From assembly GCF_016801865.2 (NCBI RefSeq), contig NC_068938.1:199371077-199435076 (forward strand): a stretch of DNA of 64,000 nucleotides, given 5' to 3'. The notes beneath the pieces were generated by a model, which worked only from the letters and a program-made list of their open reading frames with translations, did no database searches and was not told where the DNA came from. Shown in pieces: positions 34,501-46,700 of the stretch. Source of the stretch: Culex pipiens pallens (Eukaryota > Arthropoda > Insecta > Diptera > Culicidae). Numbering within the stretch: the stretch's first letter is position 1; every line of letters starts with the position of its first letter. A program made the translations under genes and the position numbers.

Positions 34501-37500
34501 GATTTTGATACTGGACATGAAATTTGACATTTTGGCAGTAGTGGCCACCACCTGGAGTGGCCGCAGGCCCCGGGGATGTTCCGATAAGGGGACATTTGCG
34601 GAACCATAAGAGTGGGGGCAATATGGGTATCAAACTTTAGGGATTTTGATACTGGACATGAAATTTGACATTTTGGCAGTAGTGGCCACCACCTGGAGTG
34701 GCCGCAGGCCCCGGGGATGTTCCGATAAGGGGACATTTGCGGAACCATAAGAGTGGGGGCAATATGGGTATCAAACTTTAGGGATTTTGATACTGGACAT
34801 GAAATTTGACATTTTGGCAGTAGTGGCCACCACCTGGAGTGGCCGCAGGCCCCGGGGATGTTCCGATAAGGGGACATTTGCGGAACCATAAGAGTTGAGG
34901 CAATATGGGTATCAAACTTTAGGGATTTTGATACTGGACATGAAATTTGACATTTTGGCAGTAGTGGCCACCACCTGGAGTGGCCGCAGGCCCCGGGGAT
35001 GTTCCGATAAGGGGACATTTGCGGAACCATAAGAGTTGAGGCAATATGGGTATCAAACTTTAGGGATTTTGATACTGGACATGAAATTTGACATTTTGGC
35101 AGTAGTGGCCACCACCTGGAGTGGCCGCAGGCCCCGGGGATGTTCCGATAAGGGGACATTTGCGGAACCATAAGAGTGGGGGCAATATGGGTATCAAACT
35201 TTAGGGATTTTGATACTGGACATGAAATTTGACATTTTGGCAGTAGTGGCCACCACCTGGAGTGGCCGCAGGCCCCGGGGATGTTCCGATAAGGGGACAT
35301 TTGCGGAACCATAAGAGTGGGGGCAATATGGGTATCAAACTTTAGGGATTTTGATACTGGACATGAAATTTGACATTTTGGCAGTAGTGGCCACCACCTG
35401 GAGTGGCCGCAGGCCCCGGGATGTTCCGATAAGGGGACATTTGCGGAACCATAAGAGTGGGGGCAATATGGGTATCAAACTTTAGGGATTTTGATACTGG
35501 ACATGAAATTTGACATTTTGGCAGTAGTGGCCACCACCTGGAGTGGCCGCAGGCCCCGGGGATGTTCCGATAAGGGGACATTTGCGGAACCATAAGAGTG
35601 GGGGCAATATGGGTATCAAACTTTAGGGATTTTGATACTGGACATGAAATTTGACATTTTGGCAGTAGTGGCCACCACCTGGAGTGGCCGCAGGCCCCGG
35701 GATGTTCCGATAAGGGGACATTTGCGGAACCATAAGAGTGGGGGCAATATGGGTATCAAACTTTAGGGATTTTGATACTGGACATGAAATTTGACATTTT
35801 GGCAGTAGTGGCCACCACCTGGAGTGGCCGCAGGCCCCGGGGATGTTCCGATAAGGGGACATTTGCGGAACCATAAGAGTTGAGGCAATATGGGTATCAA
35901 ACTTTAGGGATTTTGATACTGGACATGAAATTTGACATTTTGGCAGTAGTGGCCACCACCTGGAGTGGCCGCAGGCCCCGGGGATGTTCCGATAAGGGGA
36001 CATTTGCGGAACCATAAGAGTGGGGGCAATATGGGTATCAAACTTTAGGGATTTTGATACTGGACATGAAATTTGACATTTTGGCAGTAGTGGCCACCAC
36101 CTGGAATGGCCGCAGGCCCCGGGGATGTTCCGATAAGGGGACATTTGCGGAACCATAAGAGTGGGGGCAATATGGGTATCAAACTTTAGGGATTTTGATA
36201 CTGGACATGAAATTTGACATTTTGGCAGTAGTGGCCACCACCTGGAGTGGCCGCAGGCCCCGGGGATGTTCCGATAAGGGGACATTTGCGGAACCATAAG
36301 AGTGGGGGCAATATGGGTATCAAACTTTAGGGATTTTGATACTGGACATGAAATTTGACATTTTGGCAGTAGTAGCCACCACCTGGAGTGGCCGCAGGCC
36401 CCAGGGATGTTCCGATAAGGGGACTTTTGCGGAACCATAAGAGTGGGGGCAATATGGGTATCAAACTTTAGGTATTTTGATACTGGACATGAAATTTGAC
36501 ATTTTGGCAGTAGTGGCCACCACCTGGAGTGGCCGCAGGCCCCGGGGATGTTCCGATAAGGGGACATTTGCGGAACCATAAGAGTGGGGGCAATATGGGT
36601 ATCAAACTTTAGGGATTTTGATACTGGACATGAAATTTGACATTTTGGCAGTAGTGGCCACCACCTGGAGTGGCCGCAGGCCCCGGGGATGTTCCGATAA
36701 GGGGACATTTGCGGAACCATAAGAGTTGAGGCAATATGGGTATCAAACTTTAGGGATTTTGATACTGGACATGAAATTTGACATTTTGGCAGTAGTGGCC
36801 ACCACCTGGAGTGGCCGCACGCCCCGGGGATGTTCCGATAAGGGGACATTTGCGGAACCATAAGAGTGGGGGCAATATGGGTATCAAACTTTAGGGATTT
36901 TGATACTGGACATGAAATTTGACATTTTGGCAGTAGTGGCCACCACCTGGAGTGGCCGCAGGCCCCGGGGATGTTCCGATAAGGGGACATTTGCGGAACC
37001 ATAAGAGTGGGGGCAATATGGGTATCAAACTTTAGGGATTTTGATACTGGACATGAAATTTGACATTTTGGCAGTAGTAGCCACCACCTGGAGTGGCCGC
37101 AGGCCCCAGGGATGTTCCGATAAGGGGACTTTTGCGGAACCATAAGAGTGGGGGCAATATGGGTATCAAACTTTAGGTATTTTGATACTGGACATGAAAT
37201 TTGACATTTTGGCAGTAGTGGCCACCACCTGGAGTGGCCGCAGGCCCCGGGGATGTTCCGATAAGGGGACATTTGCGGAACCATAAGAGTGGGGGCAATA
37301 TGGGTATCAAACTTTAGGGATTTTGATACTGGACATGAAATTTGACATTTTGGCAGTAGTGGCCACCACCTGGAGTGGCTGCAGGCCCCGGGGATGTTCC
37401 GATAAGGGGACATTTGCGGAACCATAAGAGTTGAGGCAATATGGGTATCAAACTTTAGGGATTTTGATACTGGACATGAAATTTGACATTTTGGCAGTAG

Positions 37501-38226
37501 TGGCCACCACCTGGAGTGGCCGCACGCCCCGGGGATGTTCCGATAAGGGGACATTTGCGGAACCATAAGAGTGGGGGCAATATGGGTATCAAACTTTAGG
37601 GATTTTGATACTGGACATGAAATTTGACATTTTGGCAGTAGTAGCCACCACCTGGAGTGGCCGCAGGCCCCAGGGATGTTCCGATAAGGGGACTTTTGCG
37701 GAACCATAAGAGTGGGGGCAATATGGGTATCAAACTTTAGGTATTTTGATACTGGACATGAAATTTGACATTTTGGCAGTAGTGGCCACCACCTGGAGTG
37801 GCCGCAGGCCCCGGGGATGTTCCGATAAGGGGACATTTGCGGAACCATAAGAGTGGGGGCAATATGGGTATCAAACTTTAGGGATTTTGATACTGGACAT
37901 GAAATTTGACATTTTGGCAGTAGTGGCCACCACCTGGAGTGGCTGCAGGCCCCGGGGATGTTCCGATAAGGGGACATTTGCGGAACCATAAGAGTTGAGG
38001 CAATATGGGTATCAAACTTTAGGTATTTTGATACTGGACATGAAATTTGACATTTTGGCAGTAGTGGCCACCACCTGGAGTGGCCGCAGGCCCCGGGGAT
38101 GTTCCGATAAGGGGACATTTGCGGAACCATAAGAGTGGGGGCAATATGGGTATCAAACTTTAGGGATTTTGATACTGGACATGAAATTTGACATTTTGGC
38201 AGTAGTGGCCACCACCTGGAGTGGCC
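25520..38226. repeat. 141-bp satellite array, main array of copy B (about 90 monomers)
   Basis: Same 141-bp unit as A. Five-base deletions occur at 28260, 28537, 31916 and 33601. The first three and the last align with deletions at the same monomer numbers in A, while A's at 8281 and 9963 are absent here. Single-base deletions occur near 26560, 32648, 32746, 35420 and 35700. TTTGAGG monomers recur at 26158, 26721, 27426 and 27990, giving steps of four, five and four monomers. The right third shows the CGCACG/GACTTTTG variant set, with GTAGTAGCC monomers at 36369, 37074 and 37638. Confidence 0.97.
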
Positions 38227-38533
38227 AGGGATCGAAGTAAACCATGCGCGTGTGCGGATCGAAATATTTTTCGCTGTCAATTTTGTGCTTCAAATTTTCT
38301 TTCAAAAAATATAAAAAGTACTTAATTTTGCCCTTTTTTGGCAATATCCGGTGGAAAACTTGGTGGTCACGGACAAGCGCTTCAGCAGTTGTATCCAGCG
38401 GAGCATTTGGAACAAAACCTTCTGGAATTTCGAAAAGGAGTTTGTTGCAGATATCGAAGCAGCGTCCCGGCTTCAAATGGAAAGAATCATCATAATCAAG
38501 ATTGTCCAGCAGCAGCAACTTCATCCGGTTCAC
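38227..38533 (-). CDS. Unidentified protein-like ORF fragment in the insertion, copy B
   Basis: Identical in translation to the fragment at 14309-14615. It reads leftward to the insertion edge, where it would run on into satellite. No family is recognised. It is probably a truncated remnant. Confidence 0.3.
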
Positions 38534-39168
38534 TTTGACGGAGAACGGTGGAGTCCGTCGGCAACGTCACCAATCCCAGTCAAACGTCGTGGTTGGCTGT
38601 TTTAAGTTTGTTGAAGGGAGGTCATCGGATCGCAAGTTTATAAAATCGGACAACTCCCGGAACTCAAATGAAGCTGTCTTGAAGCATACATTATTTGGTG
38701 AGCCCGTTCTTTTTTATAAAACATAAAACTCTCTCACTAATATTCTAACATTCGCTCAAACCACTCAAGACAACCACGCCAAATTACCATTAAATACGCG
38801 GTAGGGTGTTCCCTTGGTCGTTCGCTGTGAGTTGTGGATTGCCTGCTTCTCTAATGAAGGTTCGACTGAGGGGGCATGCTTATTAATTTCTCGTCGCTCC
38901 ATACCCTCAGTGACGTGATGGGAACAAGGGCGTCTATGCAAAGTGTCCCTACACCCGCTACAAATTTCCGGCACTTGGGGAGGGAAAAGGGGAATGATTT
39001 TGATTTATGTGCCGGTGTTTGTAGCAATAAAATTCGTGCAAAAAAACTTATGCACGTGGGTGTACAGATTATGGAGTAAAAGATGATCGAATTGTTCACC
39101 TAGCGCTCACATGTGTTCCAGGACCAAGTTGCCTGCGGGTATGGGGATCATACATACATACATACATA
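38227..39168 (+). mobile_element. Retroposon-like 942-bp insertion inside the satellite, copy B
   Basis: Same insert, same insertion point in the monomer and same 22-bp duplication as in A (38205-38226 repeated at 39169-39190). I could find one base difference from A (near 38575). It therefore pre-dates the duplication that produced A and B. Confidence 0.65.
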
Positions 39169-39693
39169 GTGGCCACCACCTGGAGTGGCCGCAGGCCCCG
39201 GGGATGTTCCGATAAGGGGACATTTGCGGAACCATAAGAGTGGGGGCAATATGGGTATCAAACTTTAGGTATTTTGATACTGGACATGAAATTTGACATT
39301 TTGGCAGTAGTGGCCACCACCTGGAGTGGCCGCAGGCCCCGGGGATGTTCCGATAGGGGGACATTTGCGGAACCATAAGAGTTGGGGCAATATGGGTATC
39401 AAACTTTAGGGATTTTGGTACTGGACATGAAATTTGACATTTTGGCAGTAGTGGCCACCACCTGGAGTGGCCGCAGGCCCTGGGGATGTTCCGATAAGGG
39501 GACATTTGCGGAACCATAAGAGTTGGGGGAATATGGGTATCAAACTTTAGGGATTTTGATACTGGACATAAAATTTGACATTTTGGCAGTAGTGGCCACC
39601 ACCTGGAGTGGCCGGAGGCCCCGGGGATGTTCCGATAAGGGGACATTTGCGGAACCATAAGATTTGGGGCAATATGGGAATCAAACTCTAGGG
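39169..39693. repeat. Right-hand remnant of the satellite array, copy B
   Basis: About 3.7 monomers with the same private edge variants as 15251-15775. Confidence 0.95.
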
Positions 39694-40073
39694 TTTGTGT
39701 GATGTGTCTTTAACACATGGTTCTGAATTACTCTTTGTAATAAATTTTATTGTTTGCGAAATATTACTTGAAAATTGTTCATTGCCGAAAGTGCCGAAAC
39801 AGAGAATTGATGAAATGATTTCATATCAACTGGCCCGAAAATTTTGCCATTATGATAAGCTGAAGAAGCGTTTGAAGGTTTTAAACGTTATCAAACGTCA
39901 AAATACCATGAGACCATCTTTGAGCAAAAATAATAGATCTTACGAAATAACTATTTCGTGATTGATTTTGTGGCAAAGAAACGTAAATATTAAAAAACTA
40001 TAAAAATTTCATTTACTTTTGTGTCCGAAGTTCTTCGTCATGATGGTTATGCCTGTAGGATTACCACTGCACC
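39694..40073 (+). other. Right flank of element B, with sub-terminal repeat and stem-loop
   Basis: Copy of the 380-bp right flank. It includes the 88-codon open frame (39695-39961), the inverted 14-mer (40026-40039) and the terminal stem-loop (40045-40065). Confidence 0.75.
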
Positions 40074-40078
40074 TTTTT

Positions 40079-42937
40079 AATCAAAAAATTTCGAATGATA
40101 AAAAATCATGTGTTTTTGGGAATTAAACAAAAGCAAGAAATACAAACACAAAATTTGTTAGTGCTATTGATACGAATAAACCATTAAAAATCTTAATTTT
40201 CAAATGTCACAGCCGACAAAATGTCACATCAATCAACAAAACAATGTGAGAATTTTTGATCAGATATGATATGATGATGATAATTTTTGTCGCATAATCA
40301 CATTCGTTCAAACAAATTGAATCACTCAGTCTTGAGCAGTCTCATCTTTCTGAGATTACGCCCTTACCCTGAATCCAATATGTTAATGTAATTTTACCAG
40401 CAACTTCGTCATCTGCCAGCCAAAAACCTTTAAAAACAGACAGCAACTTTTCCGCCTGCGCCCAAAAAAATAAGCCACAATACATACACTTTACACAGCC
40501 ATTCCACAAGTGCCTTATCGCGAAAATAAACTGTTTCCTACAGCATAATCTGCGACGCGTTTTTCATTACACGATTTTTCCTCCACTTCCCCTTGGAAAA
40601 CTGTGTGACTGATTAGGTGCTACTTTTCATTTCACGCCGCTTGCTGCGAAAAACGTTTCCAATTTTTTTCTTTCGTCGTCTGTCGCAGATATGATAACAT
40701 ACTCAAACTCTTTTGCCATTTCCGGAAAGCTTTGCTTTTGTGTGATGGTTGGCAACACTTTTGTCACACACGAGTGGCATTGTCATCGTCGTCGTTTGCA
40801 TGCTTTTAAAGAAAAGAGCAGCATAAATTATCAGCATTTAGATTACGAAAAAAAAGATTTTCCATCAGACATGCCGAATTGAAAGCGAATTACGTTTTAT
40901 CTAGCTTTGGTGAAAAAGCCACCCTTTTTTCACAATTGCCCACCCCATTGTGGCAATCCAACCCTGTCGACCGCATCCTCCGCATGTTGCCAAAAATAAA
41001 CTTTTCAGATACGGACTCTGAACGCTGTGTGGCACTGGGACGGGCAACTTTTCCATTGTTGAGGAAAAGTTTTCCATTTTGAGGGAAGCTTGGGAAATTT
41101 TAGGAATAGATCATTAGAAATTGATATGTTTTGATATGTGCGTCACACTTGTAATTGGTTGAAGCATTTTTTTAATGATGAAAATATAACCTTGAAAAAG
41201 CATAATATTACACTATGCTACATCTCATATCTGGATAAAACGTGCTCAATTTCCTAATGAACTCAATAATTTACAAAAAAAAGTAGCATCAAACGTTATC
41301 TCCAGCATCATTTATCACTAATGAAAAAACGTTATCGATCATGTCATTTTTCTCCCATTGCTCTACAGCCATCGTAGACCTCAGAAAAACACGTTCATCG
41401 ACCCATTCTCAAATCGTGAACCCAACCCACACGCCCTGTTCGATGAGTGACACATTACATTATTTTTCACCCAATTCCACTGGTCTGTTCGGTCTATTCC
41501 GTCCCCGGGATAAGACCCACGACTCCTGCCGTGCAAAGCTATCAAGATCAGATCTTAATATTACGGAATTTCGTCAATTCGTCGTCTGAGGGGATTTTTC
41601 TTTTTCTTTTACGCTGCGGGGGTGTTCGGAGTGTAATAAAAATAACAGCAGATATTAGACACTCGAATCGAAAAACATTATGTCACCACCCACCAACCCA
41701 CCATCTCAACACCCAATATTGGCTCTATTTCTTATCTGGATTTGCTTCCAGTTGATGGTAAAGCGATATTCAATAAAGGTTTTTAACTCAACGTGTGTTG
41801 CATGCGATGGGAATTTGAGGGAAATATGTTTGAGTTGTTTTTTTTTTAATTTAATTTAAAATAAAAATCCGAAAAATTTCACTGACTATGCCTTTTTTAT
41901 CATTGAAAATAATTTCTAGAGATATCTCCATCAGCAAATAAAACGTTCTTGTTGCAAATATCGAATTTTCATAGATCTAGGGTTTTTTTCTCAAAATTTA
42001 TTTTCCCTAAAAAAGCACTCAGCTAGCAAAATCAAAGCGTAGAAATATGTACCCTCCCTGCAAAGGTTTATGAATTGATCTCAGTTGAAAGGTTCTCCAA
42101 ATCTCTTAATTGCAAATGTAACATCCTGGAACAGAACTGCCAAATTCTAATAAAAACACAAATTAAATTGAATTGAATATTGAATTTTTAAATATTACAA
42201 AGCAAATTTATCTCTCGAAAACAAAAAAATAGGGCTTGATCATGAATTAAAAAGCTAAAAAAAATCTTATATTACACACTTATGATAATCGTTATGTAAC
42301 AGGCATGACCAGCATGACAAAGAACAGATAGTGTTTAATCATAATAGAGATCATAAAAGAAGTTCGAATAACACAAATCGACAAAATCAAAAAAAATGCT
42401 CAAATCTATAAAAATTCTTGTAAAATGCAACGTCATTTGATGGATTTCCAAAACATGTAGAATTGTTATGAAATTGACAAAATCTCGAATGGCCAAATGG
42501 TCGAAACGACAAAAGGAAGAATGCTCAAAAAGTGAAACAAAATTCTGTAATATTCTTGTGAATTTACTAACATAGAATACATGTATTTAAACATGTTCAC
42601 AATAGTGAGACTTCTAACATGTTTTTGCTGAATTTGTATTTTTCTTTGAGTTTTTTCTCCATTCTTGCAATAATGATCAGTTCTTTCTAATGAATAGTCA
42701 TTGCTTAAAACCATTTTTTATATATAATATAAAACCTGAAACACCAACAGTTTTTTTTAAATAAGAAAAAATCCGAGCTCTAAAAATATTTTATGAAATT
42801 GTCTAAAAAAACAAAAACATATTATTCTTGGTAGTTAAAACATTTTTAAGAGTTTTTCCATTCATTCAAAGATGAGCAGTTTTGTGAGTTATATTTTTAA
42901 ATGATTTTGTCGTCTCGATACACAAAACTGCAAAAAG
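40079..42937. other. Low-repeat non-coding DNA between elements B and C
   Basis: The 40380-41760 part has ordinary base composition and no repeat shared with the rest of the window. The remainder is AT-rich. Open frames of 60-100 codons (for example near 40691, 41341 and 41447) show no recognisable motifs or splice structure. It may be intergenic or a large intron. I see no RNA gene. Confidence 0.45.
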
Positions 42938-42944
42938 TTTTTTT

Positions 42945-43761
42945 GACGAAGAACTTCGTCTTAGGGCTCTATACAGGGTAGCAATCCAAAATTTCGCGGA
43001 GCGAAATGTAACGAAAAGAAAATAAACGCGACTGCAAGATTTGTAACATTAATATCTCAGCTCCTGTTCAACACACGTAAAAGTGGTACCCACCAAACGA
43101 AAGGGGAGATTTCACGCATTCTTACTATACCTAATTAATGGCCATGAAATTTAGTTAAAGCACTTAAAAACTGAGTTTAAATTAATAAAACTGCTTCCAC
43201 ACAGCAAGCAAGCACGCACACAACACACACACGCGCACACTCTCTCTCTTGACTCCGCCCCCAATGCTTTGCCCTGCGTTTGGCCTTGACACAATTTGGC
43301 GATTTTTTCCTTTTGTGCTGCTGCTTCGCCAAACGCCAAAACGATTTGATATAAAAGGAGGTGCCGATCCAAAATCAAGGCAAATCAATTTTGGACGCCG
43401 ACCTGGAAGGAGCTCCTGCTGCTGCTGATGCTGGACCGAGGAGGAAACCAGCCACGAAGAATCCACGATCGGACGACGTTGCTATGGAGATTTTGCGGGA
43501 CGGAACCAAGGAAGGACGCGCGGGGTGACGGATTTCACAGCTCGGCGAGCTGCCTTCACCCCGCTCCCCCAAACCGGTGACGGATTTCACAGCTCGAGGT
43601 AGCTGCTGCTCGTGATCCTTTATCAAACCTGTTCTTACCATCCGGGTTGAGGAAGCGGCCGGATTTCGTGCATCGTGTTTGCCATGGAGGCACGGAACCG
43701 AGGAAGGACGCGAGGGGTGACGGAATCCACAGCTACACAGAAAGCTGATCTCTCTTTGACA
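42945..43761 (+). other. Left flank of element C
   Basis: Copy of the 817-bp flank, with the TATA-like box at 43350-43358 and the 50-codon open frame at 43428-43580. Confidence 0.7.
43350..43358 (+). promoter_or_regulatory. TATA-box-like motif, copy C
   Basis: TATAAAAGG, same relative position as in A and B. Confidence 0.4.
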
Positions 43762-46700
43762 AATTTGACAGTTCGGCAGTAGTGGCCACCACCTGGAGTG
43801 GCCGCAGGCCCCGGGGATGTTCCGATAAGGGGACATTTGCGGAACCATAAGAGTGGGGGCAACATGGGTATCAAACTTTAGGTATTTTGATACTGGACAT
43901 GAAATTTGACATTTTGGCAGTAGTGGCCACCATCTGGAGTGGCCGGAGGCCCCGGGGATGTTCCGATAAGGGGACATTTGCGGAACCATAAGAGTGGGGG
44001 CAATATGGGTATCAAACTTTAGGGATTTTGATACTGGACATGAAATTTGACATTTTGGCAGTAGTGGCCACCACCTGGAGTGGCCGCAGGCCCCGGGGAT
44101 GTTCCGATAAGGGGACATTTGCGGAACCATAAGAGTGGGGGCAATATGGGTATCAAACTTTAGGGATTTTGATACTGGACATGAAATTTGACATTTTGGC
44201 AGTAGTGGCCACCACCTGGAGTGGCCGCAGGCCCCGGGGATGTTCCGATAGGGGGACATTTGCGGAACCATAAGAGTTTGGGCAATATGGGTATCAAACT
44301 TTAGGGATTTTGATACTGGACATGAAATTTGACATTTTGGCAGTAGTGGCCACCACCTGGAGTGGCCGCAGGCCCCGGGGATGTTCCGATAAGGGGACAT
44401 TTGAGGAACCATAAGAGTGGGGGCAATATGGGTATCAAACTTTAGAGATTTTGATACTGGACATGAAATTTGACATTTTGGCAGTAGTGGCCACCACCTG
44501 GAGTGGCCGCAGGCCCCGGGGATGTTCCGATAAGGGGACATTTGCGGAACCATAAGAGTTGAGGCAATATGGGTATCAAACTTTAGGGATTTTGATACTG
44601 GACATGAAATTTGACATTTTGGCAGTAGTGGCCACCACCTGGAGTGGCCGCAGGCCCCGGGGATGTTCCGATAAGGGGACATTTGCGGAACCATAAGAGT
44701 TGGGGCAATATGGGTATCAAACTTTAGGGATTTTGATACTGGACATGAAATTTGACATTTTGGCAGTAGTGGCCACCACCTGGAGTGGCCGCAGGCCCCG
44801 GGGATGTTCCGATAGGGGGACATTTGCGGAACCATAAGAGTTTGGGCAATATGGGTATCAAACTTTAGGGATTTTGATACTGGACATGAAATTTGACATT
44901 TTGGCAGTAGTGGCCACCACCTGGAGTGGCCGCAGGCCCCGGGGATGTTCCGATAAGGGGACATTTGAGGAACCATAAGAGTGGGGGCAATATGGGTATC
45001 AAACTTTAGAGATTTTGATACTGGACATGAAATTTGACATTTTGGCAGTAGTGGCCACCACCTGGAGTGGCCGCAGGCCCCGGGGATGTTCCGATAAGGG
45101 GACATTTGCGGAACCATAAGAGTTGGGGCAATATGGGTATCAAACTTTAGGGATTTTGATACTGGACATGAAATTTGACATTTTGGCAGTAGTGGCCACC
45201 ACCTGGAGTGGCCGCAGGCCCCGGGGATGTTCCGATAGGGGGACATTTGCGGAACCATAAGAGTTTGGGCAATATGGGTATCAAACTTTAGGGATTTTGA
45301 TACTGGACATGAAATTTGACATTTTGGCAGTAGTGGCCACCACCTGGAGTGGCCGCAGGCCCCGGGGATGTTCCGATAAGGGGACATTTGCGGAACCATA
45401 AGAGTTGGGGCAATATGGGTATCAAACTTTAGGGATTTTGATACTGGACATGAAATTTGACATTTTGGCAGTAGTGGCCACCACCTGGAGTGGCCGCAGG
45501 CCCCGGGGATGTTCCGATAGGGGGACATTTGCGGAACCATAAGAGTTTGGGCAATATGGGTATCAAACTTTAGGGATTTTGATACTGGACATGAAATTTG
45601 ACATTTTGGCAGTAGTGGCCACCACCTGGAGTGGCCGCAGGCCCCGGGGATGTTCCGATAAGGGGACATTTGAGGAACCATAAGAGTGGGGGCAATATGG
45701 GTATCAAACTTTAGAGATTTTGATACTGGACATGAAATTTGACATTTTGGCAGTAGTGGCCACCACCTGGAGTGGCCGCAGGCCCCGGGGATGTTCCGAT
45801 AAGGGGACATTTGCGGAACCATAAGAGTTGGGGCAATATGGGTATCAAACTTTAGGGATTTTGATACTGGACATGAAATTTGACATTTTGGCAGTAGTGG
45901 CCACCACCTGGAGTGGCCGCAGGCCCCGGGGATGTTCCGATAGGGGGACATTTGCGGAACCATAAGAGTTTGGGCAATATGGGTATCAAACTTTAGGGAT
46001 TTTGATACTGGACATGAAATTTGACATTTTGGCAGTAGTGGCCACCACCTGGAGTGGCCGCAGGCCCCGGGGATGTTCCGATAAGGGGACATTTGCGGAA
46101 CCATAAGAGTTGGGGCAATATGGGTATCAAACTTTAGGGATTTTGATACTGGACATGAAATTTGACATTTTGGCAGTAGTGGCCACCACCTGGAGTGGCC
46201 GCAGGCCCCGGGGATGTTCCGATAAGGGGACATTTGAGGAACCATAAGAGTGGGGGCAATATGGGTATCAAACTTTAGAGATTTTGATACTGGACATGAA
46301 ATTTGACATTTTGGCAGTAGTGGCCACCACCTGGAGTGGCCGCAGGCCCCGGGGATGTTCCGATAAGGGGACATTTGCGGAACCATAAGAGTGGGGGCAA
46401 TATGGGTATCAAACTTTAGGTATTTTGATACTGGACATGAAATTTGACATTTTGGCAGTAGTGGCCACCACCTGGAGTGGCCGCAGGCCCCGGGGATGTT
46501 CCGATAACATTTGCGGAACCATAAGAGTTGGGGCAATATGGGTATCAAACTTTAGGGATTTTGATACTGGACATGAAATTTGACATTTTGGCAGTAGTGG
46601 CCACCACCTGGAGTGGCCGCAGGCCCCGGGGATGTTCCGATAAGGGGACATTTGCGGAACCATAAGAGTGGGGGCAATATGGGTATCAAACTTTAGGAAT

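Larger units (their letters stand above)
24703..40073 (+). mobile_element. Copy B of satellite-bearing Helentron/HINE-like element
   Basis: The structure is the same as copy A: GACGAAGAACTTCG begins after six T (24697-24702), and the end is CTGCACC before five T (40074-40078). Parts are a left flank (24703-25519), main array (25520-38226), 942-bp insertion (38227-39168), short array (39169-39693) and right flank (39694-40073). Coordinates run 23912 bases ahead of A on the left and 23918 on the right. The difference of 6 equals the balance of small deletions counted in the two arrays (31 bases in A, 25 in B). The two copies therefore have the same number of monomers. The flanking DNA differs from A's on both sides, which argues against simple tandem duplication of a larger segment. 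Confidence 0.65.
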
